Shown piece after piece: positions 49,236 to 56,879 of a DNA stretch of 64,000 nt. Source of the DNA: Nitrospira sp. ST-bin5 (GTDB taxonomy: Bacteria > Nitrospirota > Nitrospiria > Nitrospirales > Nitrospiraceae). Below the pieces are notes generated by a model. That model did not search any database, had not been told where the DNA came from, and saw only the letters and a list, made by a program, of their open reading frames with translations. Position 1 is the first letter of the stretch; each line of letters opens with the position of its first letter. The position numbers were made by a program, and so were the translations under genes. Location of the stretch: contig MSXN01000005.1 of assembly GCA_002083555.1 (NCBI GenBank), positions 74,071 through 138,070 of the forward strand, written 5' to 3'.

Positions 49236-50510
49236 GTGAAAGGCTTAAGTCTGATTCAGCCGGTCGATCCCGCTCAGCTTGCGAAAGATACGTTGCGCAT
49301 CTATGAGATTTGCGACGGCTGCCGCCGCTGCTTCAACTTGTGCCCGTCCTTTAACACGCTCCTCGACGGGATTGACCGGCATGACGGCCATGTTGAGAAG
49401 GTGATGTCGGCCGAGCATCAGCGGGTGGTGGATGAGTGTTACTACTGCAAGCTTTGTTATAACCACTGTCCCTACACGCCGCCGCATCAGTACGCGTTGG
49501 ATTTCCCGAAGCTCATGGTGCTGTGGAAGCAGCGGTATGCCGCCGAACGGGGCGTGCGCTGGCGGGATTGGCTGCTGATCCAGACTGATCTCATCGGACG
49601 GCTCTCGACGATTTCAGCCCGGTTCTCCAATTGGGCATTGAGCCTTGGGGTCGTGCGCCGGCTGATGGAAATGACGGTAGGAGTTCATCGTGACCGAAAG
49701 ATCATGCATTTCTCCACGGAGACGTTCTCCCGATGGTTTCAGCGCCGTCCGATACCGGCGCCGTCGAAGACGCCGCAGAAGAAAGTGGCGCTGTTTGCCA
49801 GCTGTTTGGTGAACTATCAAGCGTCCGATGTCGGGAAGGCGACGGTGCAGGTCTTGGAAAAGAACGGCGTTCAGGTGGTGGTGCCGGAGCAGCAATGTTG
49901 CGGGATGCCCTCGTTCGATGTCGGGGACACCGCCGCGATGCAGAAAGCGGCTCAGGCGAATCTCCGGTCGCTGCTACCCTGGGTCGAACAGGGGTACGAT
50001 GTCGTGGTGCCGGTACCGAGTTGCAGCTTGATGTTGAAACGCGAGTATCCAGAGTTGCTTGGCGGTGAAGAGCCGAAGAAGGTTAGTGCGCGGACGTTCG
50101 ATGTCTGCGAGTACCTCATGAAACTCAAGCGGGAAGGCGCGCTTGCCATGGATTTCGTCAGCAACCCGGGCCGGGTGGCCTATCAGATTCCTTGCCATCT
50201 CCGCGATCAGAATATCGGGTTCAAATCAAAAGAGCTGATGGAATGTGCTGGCGCGCAGGTTGAGGTGATTGAGAAATGCTCCGGCCACGACGGATCCTGG
50301 TCGGCGAAAACGGAATTCTTCCCGCTTTCAATGACTATTGCCAAGAAGGCGGTGCGCGCAATCGAGCAGGCTCCGGCCGACCTTGTGGCGTCGGACTGTC
50401 CGTTAGCCGGGCTGCAATTGGATCAAGCCGGAGCGACGGGGCATGTGGGCGGGAGAGCGACCAAGCACCCGATACAGATCGTTCGCGATGCCTACGGGCT
50501 GCCGTCATGA
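49236..50510 (+). CDS. GlpC/HdrD-like iron-sulphur oxidoreductase
   Basis: This 424-residue protein has two N-terminal 4Fe-4S motifs, CDGCRRCFNLCP (about 26) and CYYCKLCYNHCP (about 67). Two CCG (cysteine-rich) domains follow, with EQQCCGMPSF (about 221) and, in a variant form, YQIPCHLRD...CSGHDGSW. This is the architecture of GlpC and of heterodisulphide-reductase D-type subunits, which pass electrons between quinone-like and thiol substrates. The start is GTG at 49236 with AGGAG 12 bases upstream. The DUF3501 gene overlaps its stop (ATGA). Conserved linkage with rubrerythrin suggests an electron path to peroxide. Confidence 0.85.
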   Translation: MKGLSLIQPVDPAQLAKDTLRIYEICDGCRRCFNLCPSFNTLLDGIDRHDGHVEKVMSAEHQRVVDECYYCKLCYNHCPYTPPHQYALDFPKLMVLWKQRYAAERGVRWRDWLLIQTDLIGRLSTISARFSNWALSLGVVRRLMEMTVGVHRDRKIMHFSTETFSRWFQRRPIPAPSKTPQKKVALFASCLVNYQASDVGKATVQVLEKNGVQVVVPEQQCCGMPSFDVGDTAAMQKAAQANLRSLLPWVEQGYDVVVPVPSCSLMLKREYPELLGGEEPKKVSARTFDVCEYLMKLKREGALAMDFVSNPGRVAYQIPCHLRDQNIGFKSKELMECAGAQVEVIEKCSGHDGSWSAKTEFFPLSMTIAKKAVRAIEQAPADLVASDCPLAGLQLDQAGATGHVGGRATKHPIQIVRDAYGLPS

Positions 50511-51091
50511 ATGCGTTGATCTCCAGCGATATTATTCCGTATGCCGACTACGAGCGGCAACGCGAAGGGTTTCGTGCCCGTATTATTGAGTTGAAGCAAC
50601 GGCGGCGGATCTCGGTCGGGCCCCTGATCACGCTGGTGTTTGAAAATCGGGAGACGCTTCTGTTTCAGATCCAGGAGATGGTCCGTGTCGAGCAGATCTT
50701 TGACCCGGCCAAGGTTCAGGAAGAGCTCGATGTGTACAATGCCTTGCTTCCGGGAACGGGCGAGTTGAGCGCGACACTGTTGATCGAAATCACCGACGAC
50801 GCCAGAATGAAAGAATGGCTCGATGCCTTCATGGGGCTGGACCATGGACAGAAGGTGGCCATCACTGTCGGGAGCGAGCGTCTCTACGCCGAGTTCGAAG
50901 GCGGCCATAGCCACGAGACGAAAATCAGCGCCGTGCATTTCGTGCGCTTCCTGGTGCCGCCCTCGGTCAAGGACTTACTGGCGGATTTGCGTGTGCCGGT
51001 GACGCTCTCTGTGCACCACGGCCGGTATCAGGCGGACGCGCCGGTTCCCGGCAGCATGCGTGAAGAATGGCTCAGGGATCTGGAGGGGTAA
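50507..51091 (+). CDS. DUF3501-family protein
   Basis: This 194-residue soluble protein starts MNALISSDIIPYADYERQREGF, then has LKQRRRISVGPLITLVFENRETLLFQIQEMVRVEQIFDP, the DUF3501 signature, and closes with LSVHHGRYQADAPVPGSMREEWLRDL. The family has no known activity. It is nearly always beside the GlpC-like Fe-S gene, as here, where the ATG overlaps that gene's stop (ATGA) and its own stop overlaps the next ATG (TAATG). The tight overlaps argue for equimolar expression of a complex. Confidence 0.82.
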   Translation: MNALISSDIIPYADYERQREGFRARIIELKQRRRISVGPLITLVFENRETLLFQIQEMVRVEQIFDPAKVQEELDVYNALLPGTGELSATLLIEITDDARMKEWLDAFMGLDHGQKVAITVGSERLYAEFEGGHSHETKISAVHFVRFLVPPSVKDLLADLRVPVTLSVHHGRYQADAPVPGSMREEWLRDLEG

Positions 51092-51843
51092 TGCCGTCTG
51101 TCTTATTAACCAAACGAATCGAATTCGCCGCCGCTCACCGCTATATCAAGCCCGAGTGGGATGAGGCGAAGAATCGCGCCGTCTTCGGCCCCTGCTATAA
51201 CGCGCCTGCGCATGGACACAATTACATGCTGGAAGTCACTGTCTCCGGCGAGGTGGATCCCAAGACCGGCATGGTCATCAACTTGTTCGACCTGAAGCAG
51301 GTGCTGCTCGCGGTGATCGAAGAATTCGATCATATGAACTTCAACCTCGACCTGCCCTATTTTCGCGACCGAATTCCGACGTCGGAGAACATCGCACGCG
51401 TCCTCTGGACCAAACTGGCCGCGCAATCGGATATCGGCACGTTGGATACTATTCGCCTCTACGAAGACGAAGATCTTTATGCGGAAATCACGGCGGCCGG
51501 CGGGCTCGATGTGGCGAGTGTCACCCGGCGCTACTCCTTCACGGCGTTGCTTGACGGTCGTCAGGGTCATACGTGGGACTGTTTCGTGTCGGTGCACGGG
51601 CTCATCGATGCGGTCACCGGCATGGTCACGGATATCGGAGCATTGGATCGTCTGGTTCACGAACGGGTCGTGCGGACGCTCGATCGCCAGGATCTCCGGA
51701 ATGTCCTGAATGCGCCATCGATCACCGGGGCGCATCTGGCCGAGTTTATCTGGAATAGTCTGGTCTCCCGTCTCTCGTCCGGCACCTTGCAGAATATTCA
51801 TGTCGTGCAATCGCGCGATCACTCTTTTGATTATCACGGGTAG
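51091..51843 (+). CDS. Tandem-domain 6-pyruvoyl-tetrahydropterin synthase-like protein
   Basis: This 250-residue protein contains two PTPS/QueD-like domains. The first (1-125) has the zinc ligands His16, His41 and His43 (AAAHRY, AHGHNY), the catalytic-type Cys35 (FGPCYN) and the late LYEDEDLYAEI strand with its substrate Glu. The second (130-250) keeps the fold order (RRYSFTALLDG, GHTWDCFVSVHGLID, DIGALDRLVHERVV) but lacks the matching zinc histidines. It probably supports structure rather than catalysis. The first domain could make 6-carboxy-tetrahydropterin for queuosine or a related pterin. Linkage to rubrerythrin/DUF3501 genes is unusual. The start overlaps the DUF3501 stop (TAATG). Confidence 0.8.
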   Translation: MPSVLLTKRIEFAAAHRYIKPEWDEAKNRAVFGPCYNAPAHGHNYMLEVTVSGEVDPKTGMVINLFDLKQVLLAVIEEFDHMNFNLDLPYFRDRIPTSENIARVLWTKLAAQSDIGTLDTIRLYEDEDLYAEITAAGGLDVASVTRRYSFTALLDGRQGHTWDCFVSVHGLIDAVTGMVTDIGALDRLVHERVVRTLDRQDLRNVLNAPSITGAHLAEFIWNSLVSRLSSGTLQNIHVVQSRDHSFDYHG

Positions 51844-52329
51844 ATGCATATGAGATGGCTGTTGTTGTGGATTGTCCTGCTTGCCGGGGCGTTCGGATGG
51901 AGTGTGTCCACATGGGCCGGGCAGGATGAAGAGGCGGTTCATCGCACGATCATGCAAGCGGTCGCCGGGACTGCGACCTTTTCAGAGTCACGCGATAAGC
52001 AGGTGATTCTGATGCTGTATGCGGACGATTATGCAGGGATCCAGGATGGTCAGCCGGAAACCAAAGCCGCGATCGATCACTGGTTGAGCGACTACGAGTC
52101 TGAACTGAAGCAGGGGAATCGGTTACGGTTTATCGGGGCGGTGTCGAATCTCAGGACCGGCCTCGAGGGAGCGACAGCCTGGGCGATCTACGACTATGTC
52201 TTCCAAGCCATCAGAGATGGCGAGATCGAGGGGCAAGATTCCGGCACCTGCACCAGTCTCCTGCGAAAGGAGCAATCAGTCTGGCGTATTTTCCATGATC
52301 ATTGCTCGAAGTCGAAGCCTGCAACATAG
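51844..52329 (+). CDS. Exported NTF2-like (SnoaL/DUF4440-type) protein
   Basis: This 161-residue protein has a signal peptide (about 1-26, ending TWAG) and a single NTF2-like cone domain: helices AVHRTIMQAVAG and KQVILMLYADDYAGIQDGQPETKAAIDHWLSDY, then strands LRFIGAVSNLRTG, ATAWAIYDYVFQA and LLRKEQSVWRIFHDHCS. This order is typical of periplasmic DUF4440/SnoaL proteins, which have varied ligands or none. It begins directly after the preceding stop (tag-atg), so it is in the same operon. Function unknown. Confidence 0.65.
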   Translation: MHMRWLLLWIVLLAGAFGWSVSTWAGQDEEAVHRTIMQAVAGTATFSESRDKQVILMLYADDYAGIQDGQPETKAAIDHWLSDYESELKQGNRLRFIGAVSNLRTGLEGATAWAIYDYVFQAIRDGEIEGQDSGTCTSLLRKEQSVWRIFHDHCSKSKPAT

Positions 52330-52450
52330 CTCTTTCCAGGGACAACGAGTCAGGTCGCACCGGATAGAGATGGGAGTAGCCGCGTATGTGGGAAAATCGC
52401 GGTGCGGTCTTGTCGCCGAGGTACTAAGGGGTAGCGGTCAGGGGGATTGG

Positions 52451-53164
52451 TCACCGGCCTAAGACGGTTCGTGCTGTTGTGAGGACGAAGCCCCCTATGG
52501 CGCGAATATCATTGAATAACGTGGCGAACTGCAACGTTGTAAGAAACAGTCCGGCATGCAGAGCGGCGGGAAACCGTTTTCCCCAGTTGAGCATATACCC
52601 AACGACATGGGCGCCATATTCCCGGTAGCAGAGCAAGTAGCTTGCTGCCATTCCAATGAGAGCTCCGGCAATCAGGTCACTCGCGAAGTGTATCCCAAGA
52701 TAGAGGCGTGGCAGGCATACGATTACAATAGTGTGAGCCAGAGACCACAGGCCAAGAGAACGCGAGACATACATGAGTCCCGTGGAGATCGCGAAAAAGA
52801 GGGTGGCATGATCGCTGGGGAGCGAGCTCCAGCCATCCAGGCTTTTGGGATGCAGTGTAGCGGGTAACGTCAGCGCCAGCTCAGGGGTGTGAAGTGGACG
52901 AAGGCGGAACGGCAATCCCACCTGGAGGACTTGGCCGAGGGTGAGGGCCACGGTGCACGCTACCAGCATGGCGAGGAGGCGTCGTCTGTTTACGGTCGCA
53001 TCCCCGCCGGTTTGGAACCAAGCAAGCCAAAATAGTGCCAGTGCGACCCCTCCCTTCAGGAAGTCTTGGTCGGACAGGAAGACGACGAGGGAATCGAGCA
53101 GCCACGAGCGTCCGACATACTGGTTGAAAAACAGAGTAATTGACTGGTCAAACGCATTGATCAT
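52451..53164 (-). CDS. PAP2-family membrane phosphatase
   Basis: This 237-residue protein has about six membrane helices and PAP2 motifs in order: a first motif reduced to LPFRLRP (the Lys is not clear), LPSDHATL with Asp instead of Gly before the His, and LPRLYLGIHFASD. The catalytic His of motif 2 and the His and Asp of motif 3 are present, so activity is plausible. The nearest function is undecaprenyl-pyrophosphate or phosphatidylglycerol-phosphate phosphatase. I chose ATG 53164 with GAGGTG upstream. It is a second PAP2 protein besides 20483, only distantly similar. Confidence 0.75.
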   Translation of the reverse strand: MINAFDQSITLFFNQYVGRSWLLDSLVVFLSDQDFLKGGVALALFWLAWFQTGGDATVNRRRLLAMLVACTVALTLGQVLQVGLPFRLRPLHTPELALTLPATLHPKSLDGWSSLPSDHATLFFAISTGLMYVSRSLGLWSLAHTIVIVCLPRLYLGIHFASDLIAGALIGMAASYLLCYREYGAHVVGYMLNWGKRFPAALHAGLFLTTLQFATLFNDIRAIGGFVLTTARTVLGR

Positions 53165-53237
53165 GGCGCGCACCTCGATTTCATTTCCTCAGCAGGCAAG
53201 ACGAGAAGGCCTGGAGCTGTTGATGTAATCGTCTTGC

Positions 53238-54755
53238 TCATCTCTGGGGAGTGTTCTGTAAAAGCTCCTGTACCTTCTCGATCAGCGTGCTCGGCAGAAA
53301 TGGTTTCTGGAGGAATGGCGTATCCCCATGAATCCCGCTGGCCTCCAGCGTCTCTCCCGCGTAGCCTGACATATAGAGGATTCGTGCCTCCGGTTGCATC
53401 GCCTTCACGCCTTCGACCAGCACCGTACTCTTCATGCGGGGCATGATCACATCCGTTACCAGAAGATGGCAGAGCCCCTTGTGGAGTTGGAGTTGCTGCA
53501 GGGCTTGAATGCCGTCGCCGGCGACGAGCACCTGATAGCCCTGGTCTTGGAGAACCGTGGCCATCAGTGTGCGAATGCTGTCATCGTCTTCGACAAGGAG
53601 AATGGTTTCTCGTGCCGCCACTGGTGCCATGGCCATTTGGACTACAGGTAACGCAACTCCCGGTTGTCCGATGCGAGGGAGGTAGACGGTGAATCGAGTG
53701 CCTTGCCCTGGCTGGCTGATGACGTCGATGTACCCCTGGCTCTGCTTGAGGATCCCGTAGACCGTCGCTAATCCGAGGCCTGTCCCTTTATCCGGTCCTT
53801 TGGTCGTGAAGAAGGGTTCGAAAATATGGGACAGCGTCTCCTGGTCCATTCCGTATCCGGCGTCCTGCACCATGATCTTGACGAAGGAGCCCGTTCTGGC
53901 ACCGGGGTGAAGGCGGACAAACGCCTCGTCGATCTCCACGCGATCGGTTTCGATATTTAGTAACCCCCCGTCCGGCATGGCATCGCGCGCATTCACCGCT
54001 AGGTTCATGAGGATCTGTTCAAGCTGGACCGGATCCATCATCGCGTGTCCCGCCTCCGGATGAAGTACCACCACCATCTGGACATGTTCGCCGATCATCC
54101 GCTGTAGCAGGTCTTCCATGTCACGGACGGCGGCATTGATGTCCAATTCTTTGGGGTCGAACACCTGGCGCCGGCTGAAGGTCAAGAGCTTCTTGGTGAG
54201 GGCGGCGGCGCGCAGGCCGGCGTGGCTAATCAACTCGATCTCTCGTTTCGCTGGATGCGTGGCCAATTGCTGCAGCAGCCGGTGTGCATGGCCGATGACT
54301 ACCATCATGAGGTTATTGAAGTCATGGGCGATCCCGCCGGCGAGCCGACCGATCGCTTCCATCTTTTGTGACTGCTGGAGCGCCTGTGCCGTGCGTTTGG
54401 ACTCGGTAATATCCGTGATGGTTTCGATGATGTGGGTCCGGCCATCGACGGTTGGAGCCTTGGCCCAGTGTACGAGGAGAAATTGGTTTCCAGGCAGGGG
54501 GACTTCATTGGAGACGACGGTATCGCTCGTCAGCGCTTCCGGCATCCGGCAAAAAACGCAGGGGGTCAGGCACCCGGCGATTGTGTCGTAGCAGGCGTTC
54601 CCCGCAACATCGCCGAATTTCTTGAGCCCGGCCTGGTTCTGGAACTGGATCTGATGTGTCGACGGGTCGATGACCGTCACGATGGCGGGCTGCGAATTGA
54701 GCAGGACCTGCGCATCATACTGCGGAAATCCGGAGGCGTGAGAGGGAGAGGCCAT
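53238..54755 (-). CDS. Hybrid sensor histidine kinase (PAS-HK-REC)
   Basis: This 505-residue protein is cytoplasmic, with no membrane helix. A PAS-like domain (about 15-120) contains a cysteine group CYDTIAGCLTPCVFC (about 55-70) that could bind a metal or haem. It is followed by HisKA with the phospho-His in GGIAHDFNNLM (about 142), an HATPase domain with N-box LAVNARDAM and G-box DAGYGM and GTGLGLATVYG, and a C-terminal receiver with LLVTDVIMP (about 435) and a KPF at the end. The HDFNN box is typical of the HPK4-like group. ATG 54755 is preferred over a codon 23 residues further upstream. No cognate output gene is adjacent. Confidence 0.85.
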   Translation of the reverse strand: MASPSHASGFPQYDAQVLLNSQPAIVTVIDPSTHQIQFQNQAGLKKFGDVAGNACYDTIAGCLTPCVFCRMPEALTSDTVVSNEVPLPGNQFLLVHWAKAPTVDGRTHIIETITDITESKRTAQALQQSQKMEAIGRLAGGIAHDFNNLMMVVIGHAHRLLQQLATHPAKREIELISHAGLRAAALTKKLLTFSRRQVFDPKELDINAAVRDMEDLLQRMIGEHVQMVVVLHPEAGHAMMDPVQLEQILMNLAVNARDAMPDGGLLNIETDRVEIDEAFVRLHPGARTGSFVKIMVQDAGYGMDQETLSHIFEPFFTTKGPDKGTGLGLATVYGILKQSQGYIDVISQPGQGTRFTVYLPRIGQPGVALPVVQMAMAPVAARETILLVEDDDSIRTLMATVLQDQGYQVLVAGDGIQALQQLQLHKGLCHLLVTDVIMPRMKSTVLVEGVKAMQPEARILYMSGYAGETLEASGIHGDTPFLQKPFLPSTLIEKVQELLQNTPQR

Positions 54756-54896
54756 CGGTTCGTTCCAATGACAGGGGCCGAGGCCGCTGGCGGTGCATGC
54801 CCCGTGACTGACTCGACAGTACACCAGACTCCGGACGAGTCAAGAAGTTCGTCGGTTCCGGTCTGTTCCTAAGGAGAACGAGGCAGGCTGTGGGAG

Positions 54897-55229
54897 CTAC
54901 TTTGTAAGGTGGTCTGAAATCAGCGCCGCGAGTTCAGCCGGCTCTACCACGCCTTCGCGGGTGAGGAGGAGCTTGCCGTTCGCGAAGAAGTGCGTCGTGG
55001 GGTACGTTTCAAACGTGTGGGTCTTTTTAATCTCCCGGCAGCGGCCAGGGACATGCATCTTGGCCTTGCCGACTTTGATGCCCGGAAACTTTGCCGCGGT
55101 TTCTTCGAGAATGGGGTCATAGGTCTTGCAGGGTTCGCAGGTGGCGAGTCCATAGGCGACGACGGCACCGGGACTGTCGGTGAACTCTTTGTAGTTCTCA
55201 TCTCGGACGTCTTCGACGGTTCCTGCCAT
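54897..55229 (-). CDS. Thioredoxin-fold protein, CEPC active site
   Basis: This 110-residue single-domain thioredoxin-like protein has its active site as ATCEPCKTYDP (Cys31, Cys34) in place of WCGPC. The cis-Pro loop TYPTTHFF and the final helix (EPAELAALISDHL) are present. It has no signal peptide, so it is cytoplasmic. It lies 64 bp downstream of the peroxiredoxin gene on the same strand and is a natural electron donor for it. I chose ATG 55229, five codons inside the longest frame, with GGAGG in range. Confidence 0.82.
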   Translation of the reverse strand: MAGTVEDVRDENYKEFTDSPGAVVAYGLATCEPCKTYDPILEETAAKFPGIKVGKAKMHVPGRCREIKKTHTFETYPTTHFFANGKLLLTREGVVEPAELAALISDHLTK

Positions 55230-55293
55230 GATCCTGCCTCCCAAAATGAAAGGGGAGGGCTCTCTCGAACGCCTCCCCCTCCGGTTTCACAGA

Positions 55294-55764
55294 CTAGCTG
55301 AGCTTCGCCAGTGCTTCGAGGATATCCTTGTCCTCGCGGGCAACCTTAATTTCCTGCACTTTTGCGTAGGCCACCTTGCCGTTCTTGTCGACAATGACGG
55401 TGGCGCGCTTGGAGCAATTCAACGGCTCGAAATAGAGGCCGTAGGCTTTGCACGTAGTCCGGTGGACATCGGACAGCAAGCGGTGCTTGAGGTCCATGGA
55501 ATCCGCCCAGGCCTTGTGCGAGAAGAAGCTGTCGCAGCTGATGCCGAAGAGTTCGGCGTTCGCGTTCTGGAACTTGGGGAAGTCATCGGTCAAGCACTTG
55601 TTCTCCCCCTGGCACACCGGGCTCCAGTCCAGCGCGTAGAAGGCCAGCACGACGTTTTTCTTGCCGCGGTAGTCGCTCAGCTTCACGTCCTTCTGATCCT
55701 GGTCCTTCAGGTTAAAATCCGGGGCGGTATCGCCGACCTTAATTTCTGCGGCTACATCACTCAT
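55294..55764 (-). CDS. Peroxiredoxin (AhpC/TSA family)
   Basis: This 156-residue peroxiredoxin begins with the APDFNLKDQDQKDVKLSDYRGKKNVVLAFY core. The peroxidatic Cys51 sits in SPVCQGENKC, where the usual Thr two residues earlier is Ser-Pro. Cys57, Cys78, Cys105 and Cys117 are possible resolving residues. It resembles the AhpE/Prx5-like branch of the AhpC/TSA family and would reduce peroxides in the cytoplasm. AAGGAGG precedes the ATG. The promoter and ribosome site lie within a 174-bp unit that is perfectly duplicated upstream. It is paired with the thioredoxin gene at 54897. Confidence 0.88.
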   Translation of the reverse strand: MSDVAAEIKVGDTAPDFNLKDQDQKDVKLSDYRGKKNVVLAFYALDWSPVCQGENKCLTDDFPKFQNANAELFGISCDSFFSHKAWADSMDLKHRLLSDVHRTTCKAYGLYFEPLNCSKRATVIVDKNGKVAYAKVQEIKVAREDKDILEALAKLS

Positions 55765-55849
55765 TGCTATGCCTCCTTATGAGAATATCGCTATCTGTGG
55801 GCGTATTTGAGGTCTCAGACTGAGAGAACCCCCTGTGGAAACCTTGAAC

Positions 55850-55879
55850 TTTGTACCTTGTGGTTTGAAAGATTGTCAA
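55850..55879 (-). promoter_or_regulatory. Peroxiredoxin promoter, proximal copy
   Basis: On the minus strand a perfect TTGACA (55879-55874), an 18-bp spacer and TACAAA (55855-55850). The leader to the ATG is about 80 bases. Confidence 0.6.
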
Positions 55880-56023
55880 CGGGCCTGAAGGCCTACAGCG
55901 ATAGGCCTATGAGCTGTAACAGGCTGAACTTAACTCATTGCTATGCCTCCTTATGAGAATATCGCTATCTGTGGGCGTATTTGAGGTCTCAGACTGAGAG
56001 AACCCCCTGTGGAAACCTTGAAC

Positions 56024-56053
56024 TTTGTACCTTGTGGTTTGAAAGATTGTCAA
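56024..56053 (-). promoter_or_regulatory. Peroxiredoxin promoter, distal copy
   Basis: Identical to the promoter at 55850-55879, shifted by 174 bp through the tandem duplication. It should fire in the same direction and add to transcription of the peroxiredoxin gene. Confidence 0.55.
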
Positions 56054-56116
56054 CGGGCCTGAAGGCCTACAGCGATAGGCCTATGAGCTGTAACAGGCTG
56101 AACTTAAAGGGTTTGC

Positions 56117-56866
56117 CTATCCCTGGAGCTCACGAAACCCGATCATTCGGCCAGCAGGGGATGCGGTGCGGTAATTGACGATCCGGATCGTCCGGCCCAG
56201 TAACGGGAGACGAAAGGCCGTGCCGACTTTGGGGGATTGTCCGATGCGGAGCAGCTCCGTGGCGGACTCGGTCAGCAAGTCTTTCGCAGCGCTTTCGGGG
56301 ATCCCTTTGCCATAGAACGTTTCGATCTCGTCCAGGCCGAATTTGGTCAGTCCCATCGTGTGACACCAGACCTGGTCCGGTTTGGCCTGGTCGTCGTGCA
56401 CGATGGCGACATGGTCGTCGGCCAGAAAGCTGGTCATCGCTCGATTCTGCCAGTCCGAGGGATTCAGGTACGCTTGCGTGGTGACATCATAGGCCGTGCC
56501 CTGTGTCAGCAGCGTGAGGCCGCGCGCGAGGCGGGCCGCGAACAAGACCAGGTCAGGCATATCCCGATTGGGCATGAGTGTGGGCGCGACGGCTCCCATC
56601 TGGTCGTGTTCCCAGGCCAGGTTCTTCATGATATCGCCGGTGTGAGTGGCCGGCAGGGGCATCACGACGTGAGCGGACCAGGGGCCGTGGGTGGCCTGCC
56701 AGGACTCTGGCGCTCCAGCCTCCGGTTGAATCGCAAGCGGACCGCCGTATTCGCGATCGTACCAGATCGCGATTTCATCGAGTCCTGGCGCGGTGCCGCG
56801 ATAGCCGATGAAATAGAGCGGCGGGCGTTTGGCTGACGGCTTGGGGATTTTTTTCTTGATACGCAT
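56117..56866 (-). CDS. Hypothetical protein, possibly DUF4261-like
   Basis: This 249-residue cytoplasmic protein starts at ATG 56866 (MRIKKKIPKPSAKRPP), 14 bases after the bipA stop. The central part (PWSAHVVMPLPATHTGDIMKNLAWEH) and DQVWCHTMGLTKFGLDEIETFYGKG resemble the W-x-HT-x-GL-x-FG pattern I associate with DUF4261 proteins. The match is from memory and partial. The end (LLGRTIRIVNYRTASPAGRM) is not diagnostic. The close spacing suggests read-through from bipA. Function unknown. Confidence 0.5.
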   Translation of the reverse strand: MRIKKKIPKPSAKRPPLYFIGYRGTAPGLDEIAIWYDREYGGPLAIQPEAGAPESWQATHGPWSAHVVMPLPATHTGDIMKNLAWEHDQMGAVAPTLMPNRDMPDLVLFAARLARGLTLLTQGTAYDVTTQAYLNPSDWQNRAMTSFLADDHVAIVHDDQAKPDQVWCHTMGLTKFGLDEIETFYGKGIPESAAKDLLTESATELLRIGQSPKVGTAFRLPLLGRTIRIVNYRTASPAGRMIGFRELQG

Positions 56867-56879
56867 CGTCAACGGCTCG

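Larger units (their letters stand above)
55759..56107. repeat. Perfect tandem duplication (2 x 174 bp) of the peroxiredoxin promoter
   Basis: Positions 55759-55932 are repeated without mismatch at 55933-56106; identity runs one base further. The unit spans the -35/-10, leader, ribosome site and first two codons of the peroxiredoxin gene. The upstream copy therefore encodes a two-codon frame, ATG-AGT-TAA. The leader contains TCTCAG-A-CTGAGA (55813-55825), a possible operator or hairpin. No other gene lies in this space. Confidence 0.95.
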
